Shown piece by piece: positions 1 to 7,325 of a stretch of DNA of 19,296 nucleotides. Origin of the DNA: an uncultured Clostridia bacterium (GTDB lineage: Bacteria; Bacillota; Clostridia; Christensenellales; Aristaeellaceae); assembly GCA_934630975.1 (NCBI GenBank), contig CAKTXH010000039.1, positions 1 to 19,296 of the forward strand. Direction: 5' to 3'. The notes under the pieces are model-generated. The model was given only the letters and a program-made list of their open reading frames with translations, ran no database searches and was not told the origin of the DNA. How positions within the stretch are numbered: position 1 is the stretch's first letter; every line of letters begins with the position of its first letter. The position numbers and the translations under genes are program-made.

Positions 1-593
1 TGGCCGCCGTAGGTGTAGTTGATTTCAATCGGGGTGCCCAGCTCGACAGCCGCCGCGTTCGCGCCCTGCACGAAGCCGTAGCCGTAGCGCTGCACGGCCG
101 GAACCGCCATGCCGCCCAGGAAGCCCAGCTTGGTGTAGCCGTCCTTCACAACCGCATAGCCAGCCAGATAGCCCGCCTGCTCCTCGCCGAACACGGCGCA
201 GTACAGGTTCTGCTGCGCTTCCACGCCGCCCAGATCGCCAGCGGAAACGTCAACCGCGATGATGTCCACGTCAGGATACATTTCCTGAGCCTGGGCAACG
301 GTCTCGCCGAACAGATAGCCCGGGCAGACGATGACCTTCGCGCCCTCGGACACGGCCAGGTCGATGGCGTTCAAACGCTCGTCGGTGCTGTCAGCGCCCG
401 GCTGATAGTACTGATAGGTCTTGCCGTTGGCCTCGGCATAGGCTTTCACGCCCTCCCAGCAGGCCTGATTGAAGGATTCGTCGTCGATGGTGCCGACGTC
501 GGTGACGAGCGCAATCTCGGCAGCCAGCGCGGCGGAGGTGGCCATCGCAATCAGCGCGGCCAGCACGAGCAGTACGGAAAGGATCTTTTTCAT
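1..593 (-). CDS. BMP/PnrA-family substrate-binding protein (3' end cut by window)
   Basis: About 197 codons are visible and the C-terminus lies beyond the left edge. Translation gives a Sec signal peptide (MKKILSVLLVLAAL, cleavage probably near ALA-AE at residues 22-25), then the start of a periplasmic-binding fold: EIALVTDVGTIDDESFNQ, then DLAVSEGAKVIVCPG and EEQAGYLAGY. The IDDxSFN stretch followed by 'EEQAGYLAGY' is characteristic of Bmp/PnrA/Med-type proteins, whose known relatives bind nucleosides or related ligands for an ABC importer. No lipobox cysteine is present, unusual for a monoderm binding protein. The start codon is fixed by AGGAGG 8 nt upstream. The gene has its own promoter (657-686) and probably leads a transporter operon to the left. 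The ligand cannot be told from sequence. Family call is confident; specificity is not. Confidence 0.88.
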   Translation of the reverse strand, partial: MKKILSVLLVLAALIAMATSAALAAEIALVTDVGTIDDESFNQACWEGVKAYAEANGKTYQYYQPGADSTDERLNAIDLAVSEGAKVIVCPGYLFGETVAQAQEMYPDVDIIAVDVSAGDLGGVEAQQNLYCAVFGEEQAGYLAGYAVVKDGYTKLGFLGGMAVPAVQRYGYGFVQGANAAAVELGTPIEINYTYGG

Positions 594-620
594 GATACAT
601 TCCTCCTGAGTTGTTGGTTG

Positions 621-641
621 GCGTTCCCGAAACAGGGACGC
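621..641 (-). other. Small hairpin in the leader of the BMP-family gene
   Basis: On the minus strand GCGTCCCTG-TTT-CGGGAACGC folds into a 9-bp stem with one mismatch and one G-U pair. It begins about 10 nt after the expected transcription start and ends about 13 nt before AGGAGG. There is no U-run after it, so it is not a terminator. It may stabilise the 5' end of the mRNA; this is inference. Confidence 0.4.
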
Positions 642-656
642 TTTGTGTCAAGAATG

Positions 657-686
657 ATTATACCATCATCTTCCCCGTTTTGTAAA
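657..686 (-). promoter_or_regulatory. Sigma-A-type promoter for the BMP-family gene
   Basis: Read on the minus strand, TTTACA (686-681) and TATAAT (662-657) are separated by 18 bp. Transcription would start near 650, giving a leader of about 57 nt before the ATG at 593. Confidence 0.75.
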
Positions 687-724
687 CCGCGTTTCACGGA
701 TTGTATGCGTTTTTGTGCATTTGG

Positions 725-1585
725 TCAAGCGTTGTGATAGGTAAATCCTTCGCCCAGCGCCTCGTGCACGTCGCAGACGGTGACAAACGCGTGCGGGTCG
801 CACTCGGAAACGATCTTCTTGAGCCGCGAAGCCTCCATGCGGGAGACGACGCACAGCAGCGCGCCGTTTCTGCGCCCCTCGTAGGTGCCGGTCGCCTCCA
901 GCCGGGTGCAGCCGCGGTCCATCTCCGTGTGAATCCGGCGGACGATCTCCTCCTGCATCGGGCTGATGATCAGGAACTGCATCGCCGTGTTGAAGCCCTT
1001 GATCACCGAATCCATCGTCTTGGTCGAGGTGTACAGCGACACCAGCGCGAACAGACCGGCCTGCACGCCGAAATTCAGCGCCGCAACGATGACGACGATT
1101 CCGTCGATGGCGAAGAGCACCATCGGCACGGTGAACATGTTCCAGTGCTCGTGAACAATCATCGCGGCCATGTCCGTGCCGCCGGTCGTCGCGCCCGCGC
1201 GCACCACCAGCCCCAGCCCCGCGCCCATCGTCACGCCGCCAAAAACGGCGGCCAGCATCATGTCCCCCGCCAGGTCAAATTCGGGCATAACGTCAATGAA
1301 CAGCGACAGCAGCATCATCGAGATGAACGAGCGCACCGCGAACCGCACGCCCACGCGCCGCCAGCCGATGGCGAACAGCGGCAGGTTGATCAAAAAGCTG
1401 AGCAGGCCGACGTTCAGCCCCGTCACGCTGGAAAGCACCGTCGCGATGCCCGTCACGCCGCCCGGCGCGATATCGTGCGGCAGAAAGAACGCCGCAAACG
1501 CGAACGCCGTCAGCAGTGCGCCCAGCGTCAGCAGCAGATAATCCCGAACGAGCTGTTTGCCCTCGGCTTTGAAATCAATCTTCAT
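725..1585 (-). CDS. YitT family membrane protein with C-terminal DUF2179 (first of two)
   Basis: This 286-residue protein begins with about five hydrophobic segments (roughly residues 15-180), then a soluble C-terminal domain of about 85 residues. Hallmarks are PHDIAPGGVTGIATVL near residue 36, ATTGGTDMAAMIV near residue 135, and a tail ending in DPHAFVTVCDVHEALGEGF, which fits the DUF2179 domain. Family members are widespread in Bacillota; their transport or signalling role is not established. The start is supported by GGGAGG about 9 nt upstream. The gene lies just after the terminator that follows mazF, with only 41 nt between, and I see no good promoter there. A paralogue with the same architecture lies at 10984-11856. 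Confidence 0.9.
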   Translation of the reverse strand: MKIDFKAEGKQLVRDYLLLTLGALLTAFAFAAFFLPHDIAPGGVTGIATVLSSVTGLNVGLLSFLINLPLFAIGWRRVGVRFAVRSFISMMLLSLFIDVMPEFDLAGDMMLAAVFGGVTMGAGLGLVVRAGATTGGTDMAAMIVHEHWNMFTVPMVLFAIDGIVVIVAALNFGVQAGLFALVSLYTSTKTMDSVIKGFNTAMQFLIISPMQEEIVRRIHTEMDRGCTRLEATGTYEGRRNGALLCVVSRMEASRLKKIVSECDPHAFVTVCDVHEALGEGFTYHNA

Positions 1586-1626
1586 CCTCGTTTTCCTCCC
1601 GGCTTGTCCGCCGCTTTCTCCGTTTG

Positions 1627-1675
1627 AAAAGGGGCTGTCAAGCCGTCCCGTTTCGTTTTAAGCCTGACAACCCCC
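1627..1675 (-). terminator. Rho-independent terminator after mazF
   Basis: Minus-strand arms GGGGTTGTCAGGC (1674-1662) and GCTTGACAGCCCC (1643-1631) form a 13-bp stem with two G-U pairs around an 18-nt loop, followed at once by TTTT (1630-1627). It closes the birA-acpS-nnr-mazF operon. Confidence 0.8.
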
Positions 1676-1700
1676 GCGTTTTATGCTGTCCCTTTTCCCG

Positions 1701-2045
1701 TCAGCTCATGCCCAGCGCGCAGCGCAGCGCCGCGTCCACCCGCGCCATCGCCATGCCGTCGATGCGCCCGGCTTTGGCGCGCAGGCGGCGCTTTTCCAGC
1801 GTCCTGATCTGCTCGCAGAGCACCAGCGAATCGCTTTTCAGCCCGCTGTCTCGCGCGCTGACCCACGTGTGCGTCGGCAGATCGCTCTTGCCTACGCGCG
1901 AGGTCATCGCCGCGCAGATCACCGTCGGGGAAAATCGGTTGCCCCGGTCGTTCTGGATGACGAGCACCGGGCGGACGCCGCCCTGCTCGCTCCCCTGCAC
2001 CGGGTTCAGATCCGCGATAAAGATATCGCCGCGTGTGATCTCCAT
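1701..2045 (-). CDS. mazF: MazF/PemK-type endoribonuclease toxin (EndoA-like), no adjacent antitoxin
   Basis: This 114-residue protein closely matches the Bacillus EndoA (MazF) pattern: an early RGDIFIADLNP strand, then GSEQGGVRPVLVIQND and NRFSPTVICAAMTSR. Counting from the ATG at 2045, Arg25 and Thr48 fall on the positions of the catalytic residues of B. subtilis EndoA, which supports this start over the GTG three codons upstream. The family cleaves single-stranded mRNA at short motifs and is normally held by MazE. The 73-nt gap between the end of nnr and this gene is too short for a MazE gene, and the downstream neighbour is yitT. In Bacillus the order is acpS-nnr-alr-mazE-mazF; here both alr and mazE are missing. 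The gene is probably cotranscribed from the birA promoter and ends in a strong terminator. Confidence 0.93.
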   Translation of the reverse strand: MEITRGDIFIADLNPVQGSEQGGVRPVLVIQNDRGNRFSPTVICAAMTSRVGKSDLPTHTWVSARDSGLKSDSLVLCEQIRTLEKRRLRAKAGRIDGMAMARVDAALRCALGMS

Positions 2046-2118
2046 GCTCTCCACCCCGATGGGAAGAAAATCATGGAGCCAGCCCCGCTTTCAGCCTATG
2101 CCGCGCCGGGTGCGCGCG

Positions 2119-3606
2119 TCACTCGACGCGCAGCGCCTCGCACACGTCCCACGCGGTCACGCCCCGCGCGCCGAGCCGCGCCTGCGCCGCTTCGCCCGCG
2201 CAGCCATGATAATACGCGCCCACGCGCGCCGCGTCCCACGCGCTCATGCCCTGCGCCAGCAGCGCGGCGATCACCCCGGTGAGCACATCGCCGCAGCCGC
2301 CCGTGCCCATGCCGTCGCAGCCGGTGACGTTCATCGCCACGTCTTCGCCCTGCGCGATCACCGTCGTCGCGCCCTTGAGCAGCACGCACGCGCCCAAGTC
2401 GGCCGCAAGCTGCTGCGCCATCTCCACCGGTGCGGCCAGCACCGCCTGCGTCGTCGCGCCGCACAGCCGCGCCATCTCGCCCGGATGCGGGGTCAGCACG
2501 GTGTTCGCGCCCACGCCGCCGCCATATCTGGCCAGCAGGAACAGCGCATCCGCGTCGATCACCTTCGGGATATCGCTCCTGACCAGCTTTTCAATCGCCA
2601 GCCACGCGCCCTCTTCCCGGCCGATGCCCGGGCCGATGGCCAGCGCCGCCTTGCGCTCGGCCAACTCCGCGAGCACATCCGCCGCGCCCGCGTCGAGCGC
2701 CGCGCCGTCCGCGACCACCTTCGCCGTTGCGCAGAGCGCCTGCGTCTGAACCGTGTTCAGCGCCGCGAACGGGCAGGCCGCCGTTACCAGCCCCGCGCCC
2801 GCGCGCAAAGCCGAACGCGCGCAGAGCGCCGCCGCCCCGGCCATTCCCTCGCTCCCGGCCACGCTGAGCACATGGCCGAACGTGCCCTTGTGCCCGTCTC
2901 TGGGGCGGACAGGCAGCAGGGCGCGCGCGTCTGCCTCTTCCAGCACGTCGATGCCCTGCGCGCCGTCCCATTCGGGCAGAATTCCGATATCGGCGACGGT
3001 CAGTTTGCCCGTATACGCCCGCCCTGGGTAGAGCAGCAGCCCGTGCTTGGCGCGATGGAACGCTACCGTCTCCCGCGCATGCGCCGCGTCGCCGAGCACC
3101 TGCCCGGTCGCGCCGTCCACGCCGGAGGGAATATCCACCGCGACGACGGGCAGGCCGCTTTCGTTCATCCGCTGCACCGCCGAAAGCGCCGCGCCGGAAA
3201 GTTCGCGGCTCAAGCCCGTACCATACAGCGCGTCAACGATGGCCGCGCAGTCCTTCGGCACGTCCGGCGCTTCGTTATAAAGCACGTTGAGCGCCGCGCC
3301 GCAGCTGTTGAGCAGGCAGGCGTTCACCCCCGCGTCGCCCTTCATCTGCGACGGGCTTTTGAGCAGCCAGACGTCCGCCTGCCCGCCGCGCTGCATCCAT
3401 AGCCGCGCCGCCGCGCATCCGTCGCCGCCGTTGTTGCCGCTTCCGCAGACGAACAGCACCCGGCTTCCCTTTTCCGCATAGGCGGAAAGCGCATCGACAA
3501 CCGCCTGCGCCGCGTGCTCCATCAGCAGTATCGACGGATAGCCCGTCCCTTCCAGAAACGCGCGCTCCATTTCTCGCATATCCTGCGGCGATATGGTTCG
3601 GATCAT
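2119..3606 (-). CDS. nnr: Bifunctional NAD(P)H-hydrate repair enzyme (epimerase + ADP-dependent dehydratase)
   Basis: This 495-residue fusion repairs the damaged cofactors NADHX and NADPHX in the cytoplasm. The N-terminal YjeF_N epimerase half (about 1-215) shows GSGNNGGDG at 55-63, DALYGTGLSRELSG at 126-138 and IPSGVDGATG at 159-168. The C-terminal ribokinase-like dehydratase half (about 225-495) shows HKGTFGHVLSVAGSEGMAGA, GPGIGRE near 325, TPHPGE at 372-377, KGATTVIA at 411-418 and GMGTGGCGDVLTG at 432-444. The full length is normal for the fused form. I chose the ATG at 3606 because GAGGAGG sits 7 nt upstream; the frame stays open to 3684, but the extra residues cover palindromes and do not look like protein. 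The gene lies 74 nt downstream of acpS, a common pairing. Confidence 0.96.
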   Translation of the reverse strand: MIRTISPQDMREMERAFLEGTGYPSILLMEHAAQAVVDALSAYAEKGSRVLFVCGSGNNGGDGCAAARLWMQRGGQADVWLLKSPSQMKGDAGVNACLLNSCGAALNVLYNEAPDVPKDCAAIVDALYGTGLSRELSGAALSAVQRMNESGLPVVAVDIPSGVDGATGQVLGDAAHARETVAFHRAKHGLLLYPGRAYTGKLTVADIGILPEWDGAQGIDVLEEADARALLPVRPRDGHKGTFGHVLSVAGSEGMAGAAALCARSALRAGAGLVTAACPFAALNTVQTQALCATAKVVADGAALDAGAADVLAELAERKAALAIGPGIGREEGAWLAIEKLVRSDIPKVIDADALFLLARYGGGVGANTVLTPHPGEMARLCGATTQAVLAAPVEMAQQLAADLGACVLLKGATTVIAQGEDVAMNVTGCDGMGTGGCGDVLTGVIAALLAQGMSAWDAARVGAYYHGCAGEAAQARLGARGVTAWDVCEALRVE

Positions 3607-3626
3607 AAGCCCCTCCTCGGAGTACG

Positions 3627-3670
3627 TTGGGGCGTTGCCCCAAACCCCACCAGAAACCTGAGGTTTCTGG
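3627..3670. repeat. Two adjacent perfect palindromes between acpS and nnr
   Basis: TTGGGGC-GTT-GCCCCAA (3627-3643) and CCAGAAACC-TGA-GGTTTCTGG (3650-3670) are two perfect short-loop stems of 7 and 9 bp, six bases apart. Neither is followed by a T-run in either direction. The arrangement resembles REP-like intergenic palindromes seen in some gut Bacillota genomes. No second copy occurs in this window. Confidence 0.6.
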
Positions 3671-3680
3671 ACTTCCCACT

Positions 3681-4058
3681 TCATTGTATCACTGCAAACG
3701 CAATCGCAGTATCTCCTTCATGCGCCAGCGACAGCAGAACCTCCCGCCCGCCGACCTGCTCGAACCTCTCCCGCGCAGCGCCCGTCAGCAAAACACCCGG
3801 CTTTCCGCCGGGTTTATGCGTGACTTCAATCTGCCACGGCATCACGCCCTGCGCGAAGCCCGTCCCCAGCGCTTTGGCGACGGCTTCCTTCGCCGCGAAC
3901 ATCGCCGCGGCGCTCTGGCCGCTGCCCCTGCCCCGGCTTTGCAGATAGGCGCGCTCGCCTTCGGTGAACACGCGGCTCAGAAAATGTTCCTTCGCAATCG
4001 CGCGCTCCATTCGACTGACGGCGCACAGATCCACGCCGATCCCCAGCGTCTCAGGCAT
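3681..4058 (-). CDS. acpS: Holo-[acyl-carrier-protein] synthase
   Basis: This 125-residue protein transfers the 4'-phosphopantetheine arm from CoA to a serine of apo-ACP, activating it for fatty acid synthesis. The AcpS magnesium-binding motifs are present: GIGVDLCAVSRMERA with Asp10, and MFAAKEAVAKALGTG with Glu58. The C-terminal LSLAHEGDTAIAFAVIQ matches the family's final strand. Length is typical. The ATG lies inside the end of birA with an 8-nt overlap (ATGCCTGA), which suggests translational coupling. With birA upstream, which charges the biotin carrier of acetyl-CoA carboxylase, and nnr downstream, the operon groups enzymes that activate or repair cofactors. Confidence 0.97.
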   Translation of the reverse strand: MPETLGIGVDLCAVSRMERAIAKEHFLSRVFTEGERAYLQSRGRGSGQSAAAMFAAKEAVAKALGTGFAQGVMPWQIEVTHKPGGKPGVLLTGAARERFEQVGGREVLLSLAHEGDTAIAFAVIQ

Positions 4059-5022
4059 AGCCCATCAGCCCGCGGACGGAAACGTCCGCCGCGAGCACCT
4101 CGCGCTCCTGCCCGTCGTCATCCAGCACGATCAGGCTGCCGCTGTCAGTGACGGCCTTCGCCGTGCCGGTGAAGGTACCCGTTGCGGAAATGACCTGCAC
4201 CCGCTGGCCGAGCGTCGCGGAATAGCGGCGGTAGGCTTCCATCAGCGCGTCGTTGTCCTGCTTCGCCAGCGCATCCACAAACTCGTATTCTTCAAGGAAA
4301 GCGCGCACCACGTCCGCGCGGCAGACGCGCCTGCCCGTCAGCAGATCCAGCGACGACGCGGTTTTCGCAATATCCCCTTCAAACGCGGTCTGGTGCACGT
4401 TGATGCCGATGCCCGCCACCACGTCGTGCACGCTCTGCTCGTCCGCGTTCATTTCCAGCAGCATGCCGCAGACCTTTTTGCCGCTGCAAACGATGTCGTT
4501 GGGCCACTTGATGCGCGCGTCCACCTCGCACACGCGGGAAATCGCGCGCGCCACGGCCATCGCCGTTTGCAGCGAGAGCTGCGCCACATGGGAGGGATGC
4601 GCATGCGGCCTGAGAATCAGGGTCATGAAAATGCCCTCGCCCGCCGGGGAAATCCAGCCCCGGCCGCGGCGGCCGCGCCCCGCCGTCTGCTCGTCCGCGA
4701 CGACGAGCGTGCCCTGCGCCGCACCGTCGGCGGCCAGCGCGCGGGCGTAGCGGTTGGTCGAATCCACGCTGCGCAGATACACGATGGTCTTGCCTGCCCA
4801 CGTCGTATTCAGGCCGCGCGCAATCACCGGGGCCATCAGGCTGTCCGGCACGGAAACCAGCCGATATCCCTGCCCGCCGCAGGCTTCGATTTCAAACCCC
4901 GCCTCGCGAAACTGACCGATCTGCTTCCAGACCGCCGCGCGGGTCACGCCCAGTTCCTCGCTGAGCGCCTGCCCGGAAACCGGCTCGCCCGTGAGCAGGC
5001 GCGTTAAAATTTCTTCTGTCAT
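4051..5022 (-). CDS. birA: Biotin--[acetyl-CoA-carboxylase] ligase / biotin repressor
   Basis: This 323-residue protein has the two-function BirA layout. An N-terminal winged helix (about 1-60, with ALSEELGVTRAAVWKQI) is followed by the catalytic core: SVDSTN at 85-90, the biotinyl-AMP loop GRGRRGR at 115-121, KWPND at 172-176 and GIGINVHQ further on, then a small C-terminal beta domain from about residue 270. It joins biotin to the carrier protein of biotin-dependent carboxylases; the DNA-binding domain suggests it also represses biotin genes. The ATG at 5022 is preferred because AGAGG and GGAG lie just upstream; the in-frame ATG at 5037 lacks a ribosome site. It is the first gene of the birA-acpS-nnr-mazF operon and diverges from moxR. 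Confidence 0.95.
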   Translation of the reverse strand: MTEEILTRLLTGEPVSGQALSEELGVTRAAVWKQIGQFREAGFEIEACGGQGYRLVSVPDSLMAPVIARGLNTTWAGKTIVYLRSVDSTNRYARALAADGAAQGTLVVADEQTAGRGRRGRGWISPAGEGIFMTLILRPHAHPSHVAQLSLQTAMAVARAISRVCEVDARIKWPNDIVCSGKKVCGMLLEMNADEQSVHDVVAGIGINVHQTAFEGDIAKTASSLDLLTGRRVCRADVVRAFLEEYEFVDALAKQDNDALMEAYRRYSATLGQRVQVISATGTFTGTAKAVTDSGSLIVLDDDGQEREVLAADVSVRGLMGYA

Positions 5023-5078
5023 GTTCCTCTGCTCCATCCCGCCGGCTCGTTTTGCGACGGGCCGTCTTTTCTTTCCCT

Positions 5079-5107
5079 ATTCTAACAAAAAAGCGGCGCA
5101 GTTGCAA
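5079..5107 (-). promoter_or_regulatory. Promoter of the birA-acpS-nnr-mazF operon
   Basis: Minus strand: TTGCAA (5107-5102), 17-bp spacer, TAGAAT (5084-5079). The leader to the birA ATG is about 50 nt. The -35 box lies within the left arm of the inverted repeat at 5102-5128. Confidence 0.72.
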
Positions 5108-5128
5108 GCCGTCCGGCGCGGCTTGCCA
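5102..5128. promoter_or_regulatory. Inverted repeat spanning both divergent -35 boxes (candidate operator)
   Basis: TTGCAAGCCG and CGGCTTGCCA are 10-bp arms with one mismatch around a 7-bp spacer; the inner 8 bp (GCAAGCCG/CGGCTTGC) are perfect. The left arm contains the birA -35 box and the right arm the moxR -35 box, so a protein bound here would cover both. It does not resemble the GTTAAC-type BirA sites I know from other Bacillota, so the binding protein is unknown. Confidence 0.45.
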
Positions 5129-5151
5129 AAAAGGCGCGCTTCCTCTATAAT
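5123..5151 (+). promoter_or_regulatory. Promoter of the moxR operon
   Basis: TTGCCA (5123-5128), 17-bp spacer, TATAAT (5146-5151). Transcription would start near 5158, about 60 nt before the moxR ATG. Confidence 0.8.
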
Positions 5152-5217
5152 AAAGGGCGACGTTTAGCTTTTCCCTCCCATGCGCAGATTAAGAGGAAAA
5201 CGGAAAAGGAGCTTGCA

Positions 5218-6162
5218 ATGACAAATTTCAGCATGATGGTTTCCAGCCTCAAGCAAAACATAGCCCGCGCCGTCGTGGGCAAGGACGACGTGGTTGAATT
5301 GATGCTCACCGCGCTGCTGTGCGAAGGGCACGTGCTCATCGAGGATGTGCCGGGCGTGGGCAAAACGACGCTGGCCAGCGCGCTGGCGCGTTCGCTCTCC
5401 TGCTCGTTCAAGCGCATCCAGTTCACGCCGGATATCACCCCGTCGGATATCACCGGCTTCACCATGCCCAGCCTGTCGGGCGAAATGCAGTACCGCCCGG
5501 GCGCGATCATGAGCCAGATTGTGCTCGCCGACGAGATCAACCGCACGTCGCCGAAAACGCAGTCCGCGCTGCTGGAAGTCATGGAGGAGCGGCAGGTGAC
5601 GGTGGACGGCGTGACCTATCCCCTCGCGCGTCCCTTCATGGTGCTGGCGACGCAGAACCCGGTGGATTTTGTCGGCACCTATCCCCTGCCGGAAGCGCAG
5701 ATGGATCGCTTCTTCATGCGCGTTTCCATCGGCTACCCCTCCTTACAGGACGAGATGGACATCCTTGACCGCTACTGCGGCGAGCAGAAGCCGATGGAAT
5801 CCGTCGTGCCGGTCTGTTCGGCGGAGGACGTGATCGCCATGCAGCAGCAGGTCAAAACGGTCTATTGCTCCAAAGAGGTGCGCGCGTACATCGCCGCCAT
5901 CTGCGCCGCCACGCGGAACACGCCGCTGCTCAGTCTCGGCGCGAGCACCCGCGCGGCCATCGCGCTGATTCACGCGGCGCAGGCCAACGCGCTGCTCTGC
6001 GGCCGCGATTATATCATTCCCGAAGACGTGCAGCACCTCGCGCCGAGCGTGCTCTGCCACCGCCTTTCCCTCTCCGCGGAGGCGCGCATGCGCGGCTACA
6101 CCAGCGAGCAGGCGTTTGGCGAGATTCTTGCCGCCGTGCGCATCCCGGTGAGGCTCAAATGA
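5218..6162 (+). CDS. MoxR-family AAA+ ATPase
   Basis: This 314-residue cytoplasmic ATPase has Walker A VPGVGKTT with Lys49, Walker B VLADEINR with Asp105-Glu106, and sensor 1 LATQNP at 143-148. SALLEVMEERQVTVDG and PLPEAQMDRFFMRV are diagnostic of the MoxR family, which acts as a chaperone-like motor with DUF58/von Willebrand-type partners. The C-terminal lid has the usual length. AAGGAG lies about 7 nt before the ATG. The stop codon overlaps the next ATG (ATGA), so the DUF58 gene is translationally coupled. The MoxR, DUF58, transglutaminase order is a widely conserved cluster whose cellular substrate is poorly defined. Confidence 0.95.
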   Translation: MTNFSMMVSSLKQNIARAVVGKDDVVELMLTALLCEGHVLIEDVPGVGKTTLASALARSLSCSFKRIQFTPDITPSDITGFTMPSLSGEMQYRPGAIMSQIVLADEINRTSPKTQSALLEVMEERQVTVDGVTYPLARPFMVLATQNPVDFVGTYPLPEAQMDRFFMRVSIGYPSLQDEMDILDRYCGEQKPMESVVPVCSAEDVIAMQQQVKTVYCSKEVRAYIAAICAATRNTPLLSLGASTRAAIALIHAAQANALLCGRDYIIPEDVQHLAPSVLCHRLSLSAEARMRGYTSEQAFGEILAAVRIPVRLK

Positions 6163-7295
6163 CCGCGCGCGGGTTTTATACGCTGCTCTTCGGCGCGCTG
6201 ATGCTCTTCACCGCGCTTTCCGTCGGCAGTTCGGGCGCGTTTCTGCTGGGCACGGCGGCGCTGCTCTGCTGGGCGCTTTCGCTGCTCAGCGTATGCATGG
6301 CCGCGTTTTCCTGCCGCGCGGAGCAGCAGGTCGAAGGCGGTCAGGCGCAGCGCGGCGGCGTATGCCGGTTCAGCCTGCGCGTCCGCTTTGCCCTGCCCGC
6401 GCCCATCGCGCCGCTGTCCCTCCGGGTGGAGCTGCCCAGCGGCAGGCAGAGCGATTTTTCACTTTCCGCCAAGCTCTTCGGGCTGACGGAAAGCGTCAAC
6501 GAATTCGCCTGTCCGCATGTCGGCGTGTTCCCGGTCGGCGTATCGCAAATCACGTTTTCGGATTGCTTCGGCCTGTTCGCCTTCCGGCGAAAGCTGCGCG
6601 GCGCGCTGCAAAGCGTCGCGGTGCTGCCCAATTCCGCCGCGTCCGAACCGCTGCCTGTCAGCCCCGGCGAGGGCGAAAGCACGACGACCCAGCGCGCGCT
6701 CTCCGACCACAGCGTGCCGGAGGATATCCGCGCCTGGCAGGAGGGCGACGAGCTGAAGCGCGTCCATTGGAAGCTTTCCATGCGCCGCCAAAGCCTGATG
6801 GTGCATACCTACGAAACCCCGCAGCGCCCGGACGCGCTGATTCTGCTGGACGTTTCCCAGCCGCAGGGCGCGTCGAAGGCCGCCCTCGTCGATGCGCTGA
6901 CCGAAGCCTGCGCCGGAACCATCGAGGCGCTTTTGCAGGCCGGGCGCATGACGCGCCTGCCGCTTGAAGCGTCCGGGCAGGGCGAGCTTTCCGGGCAGGG
7001 CATGGAGGCGTTTGACCCGATGCGCCGCGCGCTGGCCTGCGCGGGCTACAATCGACAGGAGGATTTCGCCCGCGCGCTGCTGCTGGCCTCCCCGCGCATG
7101 CGGCTGGCCGGTTCGGCCGCCGTTTTTTCCACAAGGCTCACGCCCGCCATCGCGGACGCGGCCATCGCGCTTTCCCGCATGGGCGCGCGCATGCGCTATA
7201 CGCTGGTCACAGTGGAAGAGCCGAGCGAGGAGCAAAGCAAGCTGCTCGACCTGCTGCGCGTCAGCGGGCTGGAAGCCGAGCATGTCCGTGCCTGA
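6159..7295 (+). CDS. DUF58 domain membrane protein (MoxR partner)
   Basis: This 378-residue protein starts with two hydrophobic helices (about 7-25 and 28-48), followed by a soluble region. The DUF58 signature DELKRVHWKLSMRR lies with RVHWK at 201-205, followed by TYETPQRPDALILLDVS, the first strand of a von Willebrand A-like fold. The start overlaps the moxR stop by 4 nt. The frame is open further upstream, but that part is moxR read in another frame. DUF58 proteins are thought to be membrane-linked partners of MoxR ATPases; no enzymatic activity is assigned. The gene belongs to the three-gene operon with moxR and the transglutaminase-like gene 30 nt downstream. Confidence 0.9.
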   Translation: MTARGFYTLLFGALMLFTALSVGSSGAFLLGTAALLCWALSLLSVCMAAFSCRAEQQVEGGQAQRGGVCRFSLRVRFALPAPIAPLSLRVELPSGRQSDFSLSAKLFGLTESVNEFACPHVGVFPVGVSQITFSDCFGLFAFRRKLRGALQSVAVLPNSAASEPLPVSPGEGESTTTQRALSDHSVPEDIRAWQEGDELKRVHWKLSMRRQSLMVHTYETPQRPDALILLDVSQPQGASKAALVDALTEACAGTIEALLQAGRMTRLPLEASGQGELSGQGMEAFDPMRRALACAGYNRQEDFARALLLASPRMRLAGSAAVFSTRLTPAIADAAIALSRMGARMRYTLVTVEEPSEEQSKLLDLLRVSGLEAEHVRA

Positions 7296-7325
7296 TCACT
7301 CTACGCCAGAAAGGCGAAACTTTTC

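Noticed and set aside
1600..1645. TTGACA within the mazF terminator arm as a promoter for yitT
   Set aside because: The hexamer 17 bp downstream on the minus strand is GAAAGC, with no -10 match at 16-18 bp.
701..3402. Long open frames on the plus strand opposite yitT, mazF and nnr
   Set aside because: They are antisense shadows produced by GC-rich codon use, rich in Arg, His and Ala, with no ribosome sites and no recognisable domains, while the minus-strand frames encode clear families.
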